NCBI RefSeq assembly: GCF_030012605.2
Contig: NZ_CP114055.2
DNA from: Bergeyella_A cardium
Lineage (GTDB): Bacteria; Bacteroidota; Bacteroidia; Flavobacteriales; Weeksellaceae
Strand: one strand, 5' to 3'
DNA length: 64,000 nucleotides
Below, piece after piece: positions 1-8,035 of this stretch. The position numbers and the translations under genes were made by a program. The notes beneath the pieces are model-generated. The model ran no database searches. It had not been told where the DNA came from and saw only the letters and a program-made list of their open reading frames with translations. Position 1 is the stretch's first letter; the number at the start of each line of letters is the position of its first letter.

Positions 1-987
1 GAGCGAAATATCCCCACAATAGAACTCAAAAATTATATTAGCCCAGAGGTTATTGCTCGGTATGAGGCGCTGGCTTCAAAGGCAGAATTTATTCCCTGCC
101 AAGAGCTTTTCCTCGGTCAGAAGCAGTCTGAGGACTTCCACAGAGAGAACCTTTTGAAGAAGCTGGATGAGAAATCTGAGAAAATCCAACGGGAATTAGA
201 GCGTTATAAGAACGATTATGAGGCAGTGCTCTTCCATTATATGGCGTATAGCTTCGGGCTGAAGGTAAATGCCGAGATATTTAAAAGCATAGCCGAAAGC
301 ACTCCGTTTTCTACCATCAGGAAGCTCAGTCAGGAGGTAAAGCAACTGGAATCTTTCCTCTTCGGGAAGGCTGGCTGGCTCACTCATCCTACCGATGAAG
401 AGCACCAGAGCTGGAAGAGGGAGTATGATTTTATCACTAAGAAATTTAATCTCGGTAGCATCTGCTTCTCTCCGAAATTCCTAAGGCTAAGGCCGGCGAA
501 CTTCCCAACTATCAGGCTCTCTCAGCTGGCACAGGTCTATCATCTCAATCAAAATCTATTTTCAAAGATAATGGAGGCAAAAACCTATCCTGAGCTGAGG
601 AATCTTTTTAGTGGAGTGAAGGCTTCTAGCTATTGGGATACGCATTTTAAGTTTGGGAAGGAGGTAGCAAAATCTCACTCGAAGAAGCTCAGTGCAGCCT
701 TTATTGACCTTATCATCATCAATGTCATTCTCCCTATGAAATACGCTTATTACAGTGCTTTTGATGAGAAAAGAGGGGAAATGAAGGAAGAAATCATTGG
801 TCTTTATAAGGAAATCCCTGCTGAGAAAAATACGATTATCTCCGAATGGAAAGCGCTCGGTTGTGAGGTAAAAAATGCACTGCAAAGCCAGAGCTATCTC
901 TACCAATACAGGAGTTTCTGCCTTAGAAAAAAATGTTTAAATTGCGCCGTCGGTTTGCAGATTCTCAGGAAATCGGAGCCTAATTAA
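1..987 (+). CDS. DUF2851 family protein, 3' part (5' end outside window)
   Basis: The reading frame is open from base 1, so this is the C-terminal 328 residues of a longer protein; a TTG at 154 could be read as a start but the frame continues upstream of it. The product resembles the DUF2851 family of Bacteroidota, usually somewhat over 400 residues. Family-like stretches are RPANFPTIRLSQLAQVY in the middle and the C-terminal CLNCAVGLQIL, with two Cys that could bind metal. The biochemical function of the family is unknown to me. It lies 16 nt upstream of a PspC gene and 7 nt further a GNAT gene, all on +, so the three are probably co-transcribed. No signal peptide or membrane segment is visible in the part present. 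Confidence 0.85.
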   Translation, partial: ERNIPTIELKNYISPEVIARYEALASKAEFIPCQELFLGQKQSEDFHRENLLKKLDEKSEKIQRELERYKNDYEAVLFHYMAYSFGLKVNAEIFKSIAESTPFSTIRKLSQEVKQLESFLFGKAGWLTHPTDEEHQSWKREYDFITKKFNLGSICFSPKFLRLRPANFPTIRLSQLAQVYHLNQNLFSKIMEAKTYPELRNLFSGVKASSYWDTHFKFGKEVAKSHSKKLSAAFIDLIIINVILPMKYAYYSAFDEKRGEMKEEIIGLYKEIPAEKNTIISEWKALGCEVKNALQSQSYLYQYRSFCLRKKCLNCAVGLQILRKSEPN

Positions 988-1003
988 TACTTAATAATAA
1001 GAT

Positions 1004-1225
1004 ATGTTTAGCAACTTACGCCATAAAATGGAGCGCGAATGGTTCGGGGTACTTACACGGTTCGGTACAAAGCTCGGGATTCCCGTTTCTAAACTCAGGG
1101 TATTTTTTATTTATTCAACCTTTGCTACGGCGGGTTTTTTCTTTCTTATCTACCTCGCTATGGCGTTTGTACTTTGGGTGAAAGATATTTTTATCGTGAG
1201 GAGACCCAGCGTTTTTGATTTATAA
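1004..1225 (+). CDS. PspC-domain small membrane protein
   Basis: A 73-residue protein consisting of little more than one PspC domain: an N-terminal amphipathic stretch (KLGIPVSKLRVFFIYST) followed by one strongly hydrophobic segment (about residues 41-58). PspC domains occur in envelope-stress regulators such as phage shock protein C, which sits in the inner membrane. Here there is no DNA-binding or coiled-coil extension, so a direct regulatory role is not shown. Placement directly after a DUF2851 gene is a recurring arrangement in Bacteroidota as I recall it. The ATG at 1004 is the only sensible start. It probably belongs to one transcript with the flanking genes. Confidence 0.8.
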   Translation: MFSNLRHKMEREWFGVLTRFGTKLGIPVSKLRVFFIYSTFATAGFFFLIYLAMAFVLWVKDIFIVRRPSVFDL

Positions 1226-1232
1226 CTGAACA

Positions 1233-1754
1233 ATGAAATTCATACCCGTACACTCTTTTGAAAATCCTTCAGCACAGAAGATTTATAGAGCCTATACCAC
1301 TACTTTCCCAGCAGATGAAAGACGAAATGATGAGCAGTTTAAGGCACTTTTTGAGCATCCGAATGCTTTTGTAAATTCTATTCTCTGGCGGGAGGCAGAG
1401 GTGGGCTACCTCGTTCTCTGGAAGCTCTCCGAAAGTATTTTTGTGGAGCATTTTGAGGTTTTTGAAGAGTTTAGAAATCAAAAACTCGGCTCTGTGGTGG
1501 TAAAAACCCTGATAGAAGAGCACTCTAACATTATACTCGAATCTGAGCCCTCTTATCTTAGTGATATTGCCGAGAGGCGGATTGGCTTTTACCAGAAAAA
1601 TAGCCTCAGCATCATTAATGAAAGCTATATACAGCCGAGCTATGAGGAGGGTAAGAATCCATTAGAGCTCTTCCTTATGGCGTCTTGGCTCCCAGAGGAT
1701 ATCCAAGCGGTAGAGCAGGAAATCCACAGGACGGTCTATGGTGTAGAGGTTTAG
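1233..1754 (+). CDS. GNAT-family N-acetyltransferase
   Basis: A 173-residue cytoplasmic protein with the outline of a GCN5-related N-acetyltransferase: an N-terminal FPADERR segment, a central EHFEVFEEFRNQKLGSVVVKTLIE stretch (quoted in part) that matches the acetyl-CoA-binding motif A (RNQKLG in place of the usual R/QxxGxG/A), and a later FYQKN motif typical of the family. The acetyl-CoA donor is expected; the acceptor cannot be predicted. It starts 7 nt after the PspC gene and ends 2 nt before the convergent gene at 1757, so the two transcripts meet without an intergenic terminator. Confidence 0.8.
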   Translation: MKFIPVHSFENPSAQKIYRAYTTTFPADERRNDEQFKALFEHPNAFVNSILWREAEVGYLVLWKLSESIFVEHFEVFEEFRNQKLGSVVVKTLIEEHSNIILESEPSYLSDIAERRIGFYQKNSLSIINESYIQPSYEEGKNPLELFLMASWLPEDIQAVEQEIHRTVYGVEV

Positions 1755-1756
1755 GG

Positions 1757-2170
1757 CTAAGCCTCGCTGGCGAAAGAGGCTTCAAAATCTATGAAAACAC
1801 TGCCGTGAGAGGTGGTAAATGGGAAGTAATAAATCCTTGTTTTGAGAGGGAGATGGTCATTCTTAAACTTACAGAATACGACGATTGCCTCGGCCTCGCC
1901 ACCCTTTAAAGAGACACTGGAGGTATAGCAAATGCAAAACCCCTCGGCAGTGCCCATTAGTTTTTCATTCCCAAAACTCTTAAAAGAATCTACCATTACA
2001 CTTTCATCAAAATAATAATCATACACGGCGGGAATAACGGAGGTAAAGCCACCATCAGAATTTATCAGAAAAGAAAATGGCTGAAACTTTTGTTCGGAAT
2101 TGAGCTTCTGAGTGGCTTCGTCTATGGCGAATTCTACCGTTTTATCTACTAAAATATCTATATCGCTCAT
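1757..2170 (-). CDS. Hypothetical protein, 137 aa
   Basis: I do not recognise this protein. It is a soluble 137-residue polypeptide with an acidic, helical-looking N-terminus (MSDIDILVDKTVEFAIDEA) and a C-terminal half dominated by beta-strand-like hydrophobic/aromatic runs such as TRIYYFPFTT. No signal peptide, membrane segment or catalytic motif is obvious. The start lies 3 nt after the murB stop on the same strand, so it is very likely translated from the murB transcript. A GNAT gene converges from the other side with a 2-nt gap. Confidence 0.65.
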   Translation of the reverse strand: MSDIDILVDKTVEFAIDEATQKLNSEQKFQPFSFLINSDGGFTSVIPAVYDYYFDESVMVDSFKSFGNEKLMGTAEGFCICYTSSVSLKGGEAEAIVVFCKFKNDHLPLKTRIYYFPFTTSHGSVFIDFEASFASEA

Positions 2171-2173
2171 TTT

Positions 2174-3193
2174 TTAGATGATGTTGACTTCCCTTTCCAG
2201 CTCGATTCCAAATTTCTCCTTTATAGAAGCGATAATCTGTGCCGAGAAATTAAAAATCTCTTTTCCAGTTGCCTCTCCCGTGCGGTTGATAATCACGAGT
2301 GCCTGACGGCTATGCACCGCTACATTTCCCACTTGCTTGCCTTTCCAGCCTACTTTTTCTATCAGCCAGCCTGCGGGGAGTTTGATGAAATCACCATTTG
2401 GATAGCTCGGTATTTCTGGGTAAAGGTTTTTGAGTGCTTCAAACTTTTCTTTGCTGATAACTGGGTTTTTGAAGAAGCTGCCAGCATTGCCCGTCTCCTT
2501 TGGATTGGGGAGCTTGGTTTCTCTGATGCGCACCACTGCCTTTGAAACCTCCTGTATCGTAGGTTTGGAAATCCCTAAGCGCTGCAAGTCTTCTTGGATG
2601 GCTCCATAGCCTGTTTTCAGTTCGTGATTAGTCGTGGTAAGGAGGAAACTGACTTCCAAAATCACATATTTCCCTTTGCCCTCGCGCTTGAAGAAAGATT
2701 CCCGATAGCCGAATTTACAATCGGAAAGGCTAAACTCTTCCACTTCCAAAGTTTCAATATTGAGCGCCTTACAGTGGTGAAATCTGTCCTTAATCTCCAC
2801 TCCATACGCCCCGATGTTTTGCATAGGGCAGGTGCCTACATTTCCTGGGATTAATGAGAGGTTTTCCAGCCCACCGAAATTCTGACTAAGACACCACTGC
2901 ACGAATTTATGCCAGTTCTCACCTGCCTGTGCCGTTACCAAAACCTCATTTTCACCCGCAGGCTGAGTTGTGATTCCTTTCATCTGGACTAAAACCACCA
3001 GACCGTTATAATTCTCGGTGAAAAGTACATTACTCCCGCCACCAAGGAAGAGGAGCGGAAGGTTTTTATCCTTTGCAAAGCCTATTGCAGCTTTCAGCTC
3101 ATCGATGCTTTTTGCACGAGTGAAGAACCTCGCTTGTACCTCTATTCCAAATGTATTAAAAGGTTTTAGGGAGATGTTTTCTTGAATTTCCAT
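2174..3193 (-). CDS. murB: UDP-N-acetylmuramate dehydrogenase
   Basis: MurB reduces UDP-N-acetylglucosamine enolpyruvate to UDP-N-acetylmuramate with NADPH and FAD, the second committed step of peptidoglycan synthesis, in the cytoplasm. The 339-residue length fits the type I (E. coli-like) enzyme. Visible signatures are NTFGI near residue 14, the FAD-binding LFLGGGSNVLF around residue 50, PGNVGTCPMQNIGAYG in the middle, and GNAGSFFKNP, which carries the Ser that donates a proton to the substrate. A perfect TAnnTTTG promoter box ends only 5 nt before the ATG, so the mRNA may be leaderless. The unknown 137-residue gene follows at 3 nt. Confidence 0.95.
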   Translation of the reverse strand: MEIQENISLKPFNTFGIEVQARFFTRAKSIDELKAAIGFAKDKNLPLLFLGGGSNVLFTENYNGLVVLVQMKGITTQPAGENEVLVTAQAGENWHKFVQWCLSQNFGGLENLSLIPGNVGTCPMQNIGAYGVEIKDRFHHCKALNIETLEVEEFSLSDCKFGYRESFFKREGKGKYVILEVSFLLTTTNHELKTGYGAIQEDLQRLGISKPTIQEVSKAVVRIRETKLPNPKETGNAGSFFKNPVISKEKFEALKNLYPEIPSYPNGDFIKLPAGWLIEKVGWKGKQVGNVAVHSRQALVIINRTGEATGKEIFNFSAQIIASIKEKFGIELEREVNII

Positions 3194-3198
3194 AGCTG

Positions 3199-3206
3199 CA
3201 AAGATA
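3199..3206 (-). promoter_or_regulatory. murB -7 promoter box (TATCTTTG)
   Basis: On the minus strand this reads TATCTTTG followed by CAGCT and the murB ATG at 3193. It matches the Bacteroidota -7 consensus TAnnTTTG. Transcription would begin at or within a few bases of the start codon. No convincing -33 TTTG is present because the upstream side is occupied by repeat sequence. Confidence 0.55.
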
Positions 3207-3221
3207 GCAAATATGCTTATA

Positions 3222-3299
3222 GCCGTAGCACCGCACCGTAGCCGGTGATGCGATTACCACAAACTTACCATCCACAGCCTACTGCCTAAAGCTAATAGC
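3222..3299. repeat. Composite intergenic repeat, copy 1
   Basis: This stretch upstream of murB holds two mini-hairpin units, GCCGTAGCACCGC (3222-3234) and CACCGTAGCCGGTG (3234-3247, arms CACCG/CGGTG around TAGC). A linker with ACCACAAACTTACC follows, then a degenerate array in which GC falls at 3277, 3284, 3291 and 3298, exactly 7 nt apart. The same parts recur near 17.9, 30.5 and 54.5 kb. It fills most of the murB-bshA gap. Confidence 0.75.
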
Positions 3300-3339
3300 A
3301 AAAAAAATACAGTCTTTAAAAGACTGTATTTTTTTTGCT
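3297..3339 (-). terminator. 43-nt perfect palindrome, bshA terminator
   Basis: AGC, eight A, TACAGTCTTT (3297-3317) is mirrored exactly by AAAGACTGTA, eight T, GCT (3319-3339) around one base: 21-bp arms. With poly-T on both strands it can act as an intrinsic terminator. The bshA stop codon (3316-3318) lies inside the left arm and centre, so the last codons of bshA form half of the hairpin. Confidence 0.8.
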
Positions 3340-4461
3340 GCTTTCCAAAGTTTCGGAATACATTTTTTCGTATTGGGGGATAATGTTTTTTATATCAAAG
3401 CGGAGGGCTTGCTCTTTTGCTTGTTGTTTCATTTGGTTGAGGAGGTGGTCATCACTCAGGAGTTTTATTGCATAGTTGCTCATCGCTTCTACATTTCCTA
3501 CTTCTGCTAAGTAGCCTGTTTCTCCTTGTATATTTACTTCGGGGATACCTCCAGCATTTGAGCTGATAACGGGAGTGTATGCTGCCATTGCTTCAAGGGC
3601 AGCGAGACCGAAACTCTCTTGCTCGGAGGGGAGGAGGAAGAGGTCGGAGAGCTCAAGGATTTTGTATAAATCATTGGTTTTGCCCAGAAGGCGGATTTTG
3701 TCTATCAGTTCGGTATGGTTTTCCAGAAATTCATTTACCTTTTCCATATCGGGACCTTCGCCTATGATGATGAGCTTGGAGGCTATTTTCCTGTTTACAT
3801 TCCTGAAAATCTGTAGTACATCTTCTATCCGCTTTACAGGTCGGAGGTTTGAGATATGGATGAGGATTTTCTCATTTGGAAGGGCAAACTGGCTGCGGTC
3901 GCACTTCGTACATTTTATAAATAGACTATTATCTATAAAGTTATTGATGACTTTTATCTCCTTCTTGATATTGAAAAACTGAAGGGTATCTTTCTTTAAA
4001 CTCTCGGAAACGGCGGTAATGGTGTCGGACTGATTGATGGAGAACTCTACCGCGTGCTTATAGCTGGGATGCTGACCCACCAGAGTGATGTCTGTCCCGT
4101 GTAAAGTAGTGATGAGAGGGATGTCTTTGCCATCTTGTTTGAGCATCTGCTTGGCAGTAAATGCCGCATAAGCATAAGGGATAGCATAGTGAGCGTGCAG
4201 AAGATCTAACTTGTAAAGCGTGCTCACCCTGTAAATCATAGAAGAAAGCGCAATATCATAGGGCTGATACTGAAAAAGAGGATAGGTCTGTACATTGACT
4301 TTGTGGAAAAAAATATTGGGGTTTGTAATGTCTAACCTCGCGGGTAGATTATTAGAGATAAAATGAACTTCGTAGCCTTTATCTGCGAGCGTCATCCCAA
4401 GCTCTGTTGCCACAATTCCACTACCTCCATAAGTGGGATAACATAAGATTCCTATTTTCAT
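3316..4461 (-). CDS. bshA: N-acetyl-alpha-D-glucosaminyl L-malate synthase (bacillithiol synthesis)
   Basis: BshA is a GT-B glycosyltransferase that joins UDP-GlcNAc to L-malate, the first step of bacillithiol synthesis. The 381-residue length and the N-terminus MKIGILCYPTYGGSGIVATE are diagnostic. Further marks are LHAHYAIPYA, TTLHGTDITLVG, ISNLRPVKRI at the start of the C-terminal nucleotide-sugar domain, and the GT4 motif EQESFGLAALEAM near the end. Partner genes bshB and bshC are not in the window. It has its own TACCTTTG promoter box and ends within a long palindrome; murB lies downstream on the same strand but is separated by the repeat and terminator. Confidence 0.95.
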   Translation of the reverse strand: MKIGILCYPTYGGSGIVATELGMTLADKGYEVHFISNNLPARLDITNPNIFFHKVNVQTYPLFQYQPYDIALSSMIYRVSTLYKLDLLHAHYAIPYAYAAFTAKQMLKQDGKDIPLITTLHGTDITLVGQHPSYKHAVEFSINQSDTITAVSESLKKDTLQFFNIKKEIKVINNFIDNSLFIKCTKCDRSQFALPNEKILIHISNLRPVKRIEDVLQIFRNVNRKIASKLIIIGEGPDMEKVNEFLENHTELIDKIRLLGKTNDLYKILELSDLFLLPSEQESFGLAALEAMAAYTPVISSNAGGIPEVNIQGETGYLAEVGNVEAMSNYAIKLLSDDHLLNQMKQQAKEQALRFDIKNIIPQYEKMYSETLESSKKNTVF

Positions 4462-4485
4462 TATTCAAGTCTAAAATTTGGGGCT

Positions 4486-4493
4486 CAAAGGTA
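4486..4493 (-). promoter_or_regulatory. bshA -7 promoter box (TACCTTTG)
   Basis: The minus strand reads TACCTTTG, a full match to TAnnTTTG, 24 nt before the bshA ATG at 4461. A -33 TTTG at the usual distance is not obvious. Confidence 0.5.
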
Positions 4494-4590
4494 ACTAAAA
4501 ATTAATTTATATGATTTATAAATTTAACATTTTAGGGCATTTAAAGGGGATATTGCTGTCTTTTATTTTTTAATGATGATTTTAATTGGC

Positions 4591-4598
4591 TAAATTTG
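4591..4598 (+). promoter_or_regulatory. nuo operon -7 promoter box (TAAATTTG)
   Basis: TAAATTTG matches the Bacteroidota -7 consensus TAnnTTTG, 25 nt before the nuoA ATG at 4624. It would drive the whole nuo operon. The predicted start of transcription lies close to the upstream in-frame TTG at 4612, which supports the ATG as the start. No clear -33 element is visible. Confidence 0.55.
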
Positions 4599-4623
4599 CC
4601 CCCAAATAAAATTGAGTGTAAAA

Positions 4624-4995
4624 ATGGATTTACCTAATGATTATATTCCGATTTTAATTCAAGCTGTTGTAGCTATAGGTTTTGTAGCGGTCTCTCTATT
4701 GGGAGCGCATTTTTTAGGACCAAGGCAAAAGAAAACCACCACCACAAAAAACCAGAGTTTTGAGTGTGGTGTAGAGGTAGAAGGAAACGCAAGAACGCCT
4801 TTCTCTATAAAGTATTTTCTTACCGCAGTTTTATTCGTACTCTTTGATATAGAAGTGGTATTTTTCTATCCTTATGCTTTGAATTTTAAAGAATTTGGAG
4901 TAGAAGGCTTTTTAGCTGTGCTTACTTTCGTAGCTATATTTTTCGTGGCTTTTTTCTATGTGCTGAAAAGAGGAGCTTTGGATTGGAATAAATAA
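4624..4995 (+). CDS. nuoA: NADH-quinone oxidoreductase subunit A
   Basis: NuoA is a small three-helix subunit of the membrane arm of complex I, near the quinone-binding junction. The 123-residue protein has hydrophobic segments near residues 7-27, 58-80 and 87-108, and the family motif QSFECGVEVEGNARTPFSIKYF in the loop between helices 1 and 2 (only its ends matter: FECG and KYF). An in-frame TTG at 4612 would add four residues, but the ATG at 4624 fits the promoter better and is the preferred start. It opens a 14-gene run of nuo genes in the canonical order A to N. Confidence 0.95.
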   Translation: MDLPNDYIPILIQAVVAIGFVAVSLLGAHFLGPRQKKTTTTKNQSFECGVEVEGNARTPFSIKYFLTAVLFVLFDIEVVFFYPYALNFKEFGVEGFLAVLTFVAIFFVAFFYVLKRGALDWNK

Positions 4996-5040
4996 CCGAT
5001 GACTCGAACAAAATAATCAAGCGAAACAATAAAAAAGATA

Positions 5041-5598
5041 ATGTCTAATAATAATAAAAAGATAATCACTACCGCAGAAATGCCCGAAGGATATGAAGGT
5101 GAGGGCTTTTTTGTTACAAAACTGAGCAGTGTAATCGGTTTGGCAAGGAAATATTCTCTTTGGCCTCTTCCTTTTGCTACCTCTTGTTGCGGTATAGAAT
5201 ATATGGCAATGCTAAACCCTACCTATGATGCATCAAGATATGGTATGGAGAGAAACTCATTCTCGCCAAGACAGGCAGATATGCTGATGGTTTGCGGTAC
5301 TATTTCCAAAAAATTAGGACCTGTACTGAAGCAGATTTATACCCAGATGGCAGAGCCTAAATGGGTAGTAGCTGTAGGGGCTTGTGCGTGTAGTGGTGGT
5401 ATTTTTGACTCGTATTCCGTTCTCCAAGGGATAGATAAAATTATCCCCGTAGATGTGTATGTGCCAGGATGCCCGCCAAGACCAGAGCAGATTATAGAAG
5501 GTGTGCTCCAGGTGCAAGCACTGGCAGAGAGTGAAAGCATTAGAAGGAGAGATTTGCCAGAATATCAGAAGTTATTAGAATCTTACGGAATTAATTAA
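5041..5598 (+). CDS. nuoB: NADH-quinone oxidoreductase subunit B
   Basis: NuoB carries the terminal 4Fe-4S cluster N2, which hands electrons to quinone at the junction of the two complex I arms. The four ligands are visible: adjacent Cys49-Cys50 in ATSCCGIEYMAM, Cys115 in VGACACSGG, and Cys144 in VPGCPPRPE. Length (185 aa) is usual for the family; there is no membrane segment. It follows nuoA by 45 nt and precedes nuoC by 30 nt. Confidence 0.97.
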   Translation: MSNNNKKIITTAEMPEGYEGEGFFVTKLSSVIGLARKYSLWPLPFATSCCGIEYMAMLNPTYDASRYGMERNSFSPRQADMLMVCGTISKKLGPVLKQIYTQMAEPKWVVAVGACACSGGIFDSYSVLQGIDKIIPVDVYVPGCPPRPEQIIEGVLQVQALAESESIRRRDLPEYQKLLESYGIN

Positions 5599-5628
5599 GA
5601 CTTTGTTTAGCGCTTAAAAGCTGAGAAA

Positions 5629-6123
5629 ATGACAAATGAATTTGTTTTAGAAGCCATTACCCGCGAGTTCCCAGAAGCCGTGCTGTCTGCTTCGGAGCCG
5701 TATGGTTTGTTAACTCTTGAAATAAAAAAAGAAGAGATAAAAAAGGTGATTCATTACCTCAAAGATTCGTCTCTTAATTTCTTTTTCTTAACCGATATCT
5801 GCGGTATACATTATCCGAATGATAAAGGGAAAGAAATCGGGGTTATCTACCATCTTCATAATATGATGGAGAATGTGAGAATCCGCCTTAAAACCTTTAT
5901 GCCGAGAGAAAATGCAGAAGTAGATTCTTTGGTTGATTTATTTTCTGGTGCCAACTGGATGGAGAGAGAAACCTTTGACTTTTTTGGGATTAAATTTAAA
6001 GGGCATCCTGATTTAAGGGTTATTCTAAATATGCCAGATTTAGGCTTCCACCCTCTTCTGAAAGAGTATAGACTGGAAGATGGTACAAGAACAGATAAAA
6101 ACGATTTAATGTTCGGAAGGTAA
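5629..6123 (+). CDS. nuoC: NADH-quinone oxidoreductase subunit C
   Basis: NuoC is a 30-kDa-type subunit of the peripheral arm of complex I; it has no cofactor and packs against NuoD near the quinone site. The protein is 164 residues, with the family signature around ANWMERETFDFFGIKFKGHP and RVILNMPD (partial quotes) in the C-terminal half. NuoC and NuoD are separate genes here, not the fused NuoCD of enterobacteria. It ends 16 nt before nuoD. Confidence 0.95.
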   Translation: MTNEFVLEAITREFPEAVLSASEPYGLLTLEIKKEEIKKVIHYLKDSSLNFFFLTDICGIHYPNDKGKEIGVIYHLHNMMENVRIRLKTFMPRENAEVDSLVDLFSGANWMERETFDFFGIKFKGHPDLRVILNMPDLGFHPLLKEYRLEDGTRTDKNDLMFGR

Positions 6124-6139
6124 TTCACAATTAATAGAT

Positions 6140-7360
6140 ATGAAAAACAACGAGCTATCTAATATATTAAACCACGATATTAATGAGCAGATTGATGGGC
6201 AACTTTATACCCTCAATCTCGGGCCTACACACCCCGCTACGCACGGGATTTTCCAGAATGTCCTCACGATGGATGGAGAGAAAATCCTCCACTCCGAGCA
6301 AACCGTAGGTTATATCCACCGTGCATTTGAGAAGATTGCCGAAAGGAGAAATCTTACTCAGATTACTACTTTGACCGACAGGCTGAACTACTGCTCTGCG
6401 CCTATTAATAACTTTGGCTGGCATATGACCGTAGAAAAACTCTTGGGCATAGAAACGCCTAAGAGGGTAGATTATCTAAGGGTAATCCTTATGGAGCTTG
6501 CAAGGATTGGTGACCACCTGATTTGCAATGGTGTTACAGGTATGGATGCAGGAGCTATTACGGGGCTTACCTATATGTTCCAAGACAGGGAGCGTATCTA
6601 CAATATGTATGAGCAAATCTGCGGTGCGAGGATGACGACCAATATGGGAAGAATCGGTGGCTTTGAAAGAGATATTAATGATAAATTCCACGAATATTTA
6701 CAGGAGTTTATTAAAAACTTCCCTAAGCGATATGGAGAATTCTGCTCCCTCTTAGAGCGAAACAGAATCTTTATGGATAGAACCATCAATGTAGGTGCTA
6801 TCTCTTCCGAAAGGGCTTTAAGCTATGGATTTACAGGTCCTAACCTCAGAGCGACAGGAGTGGATTATGATGTGCGTGTAGCACAGCCATACTCTTCCTA
6901 TGAGGATTTTGATTTCATCATTCCAGTGGGAACTTCTGGTGATACTTATGATAGATTTATGGTTCGCCAGCAGGAAGTTTGGGAATCTCTTAAAATCATT
7001 AAACAGGCTTATGAAAACCTTCCAGATGGAGACTTCCACGCAGATGCTCCAGAATATTACCTCCCTGAGAAATCAGATGTTTATTCTAAAATGGAATCCC
7101 TTATTTATCACTTTAAAATTGTAATGGGAGAGACCAATATACCTGTAGGAGAGGTTTATAATTGTGTAGAAGGAGCAAATGGAGAGCTCGGGTTTTACTT
7201 AGTGAGCGATGGAGGGAGAAGTCCGTACAGATTGCATTTCAGAAGACCTTGCTTTATTTATTATCAGGCATATCCAGAAATGATTACGGGAGCTGGGATT
7301 TCAGATGCCATTGTTACAATGTGTAGTATGAATATAATTGCAGGTGAGCTCGATGCTTAA
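6140..7360 (+). CDS. nuoD: NADH-quinone oxidoreductase subunit D
   Basis: NuoD is the 49-kDa-type subunit that forms much of the quinone-binding pocket. The 406-residue protein has LGPTHPATHG near residue 28 (with the His that contacts the quinone headgroup), YIHRAFEK, the DRLNYCSAPINNFGW region, and the C-terminal RSPYRLHFRRPCF motif related to the Ni-Fe hydrogenase large subunit from which the family derives. The nickel ligands are absent, as expected. It is followed by a 70-nt gap before nuoE. Confidence 0.97.
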   Translation: MKNNELSNILNHDINEQIDGQLYTLNLGPTHPATHGIFQNVLTMDGEKILHSEQTVGYIHRAFEKIAERRNLTQITTLTDRLNYCSAPINNFGWHMTVEKLLGIETPKRVDYLRVILMELARIGDHLICNGVTGMDAGAITGLTYMFQDRERIYNMYEQICGARMTTNMGRIGGFERDINDKFHEYLQEFIKNFPKRYGEFCSLLERNRIFMDRTINVGAISSERALSYGFTGPNLRATGVDYDVRVAQPYSSYEDFDFIIPVGTSGDTYDRFMVRQQEVWESLKIIKQAYENLPDGDFHADAPEYYLPEKSDVYSKMESLIYHFKIVMGETNIPVGEVYNCVEGANGELGFYLVSDGGRSPYRLHFRRPCFIYYQAYPEMITGAGISDAIVTMCSMNIIAGELDA

Positions 7361-7430
7361 ATCTGGCTCAACAAATAAAATTTAAGATAAAAAAGGCAGA
7401 GACAAACTACCTGAAAAAAAGCAAAAGAAA

Positions 7431-7943
7431 ATGAGCGAAAAAATAATAACTTTCAAACCTGAAACCTTAGAGCAGGTAAAGAAAATTATCGCAAGATACC
7501 CAGAGGGAAGGCAGAAATCTGCTCTCATCCCCATTCTCCATATTGCACAGAAAGAATTTGGAGGCTGGTTAGATGTCCCTGTAATGGATTATGTGGCGAG
7601 CTTATTAGACATAAAACCTATTGAAGTATATGAAGTGGCAACTTTCTATACGATGTTTAATATGCAGCCCGTAGGTAAATATGTATTGGAAGTATGCCGT
7701 ACAGGCCCTTGTATGACGAGAGGGAGTGAGAAAATTCTCGACCATATTCGCACAAAGCTCAATATAAAAGATGGTGAGACTACCGAAGATGGGCTATTTA
7801 CATTAAAACCTGCGGAATGCCTCGGTGCGTGTGGCTATGCACCAATGATGCAACTCGGTAAGTTTTATCACGAGAACTTGACCATAGAGAAAGTAGATGA
7901 AATCCTTGAGCTTTGCCGACAGGGAGCCATAGCTTTGGATTAA
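7431..7943 (+). CDS. nuoE: NADH-quinone oxidoreductase subunit E
   Basis: NuoE is the 24-kDa-type subunit of the NADH-oxidising tip of complex I, holding the off-path 2Fe-2S cluster N1a. The four ligands are visible as Cys89 and Cys94 in CRTGPCMTRG, and Cys130 and Cys134 in ECLGACGYAP. At 170 residues it is of normal length for the thioredoxin-like family. It is separated from nuoF by 92 nt in which I see no gene. Confidence 0.97.
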   Translation: MSEKIITFKPETLEQVKKIIARYPEGRQKSALIPILHIAQKEFGGWLDVPVMDYVASLLDIKPIEVYEVATFYTMFNMQPVGKYVLEVCRTGPCMTRGSEKILDHIRTKLNIKDGETTEDGLFTLKPAECLGACGYAPMMQLGKFYHENLTIEKVDEILELCRQGAIALD

Positions 7944-8035
7944 AAATAAAAATACTCTTGAAGAGAGAGTAATTGAAATAAAGTTGAATAATTAAGTGTA
8001 AGCTATTTTAGATACTTACAAAATTTAATAGACAA

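Noticed and set aside
1685..1909. Plus-strand frame overlapping the end of the GNAT gene
   Set aside because: It is antisense to the better supported gene at 1757-2170 and shows no family features.
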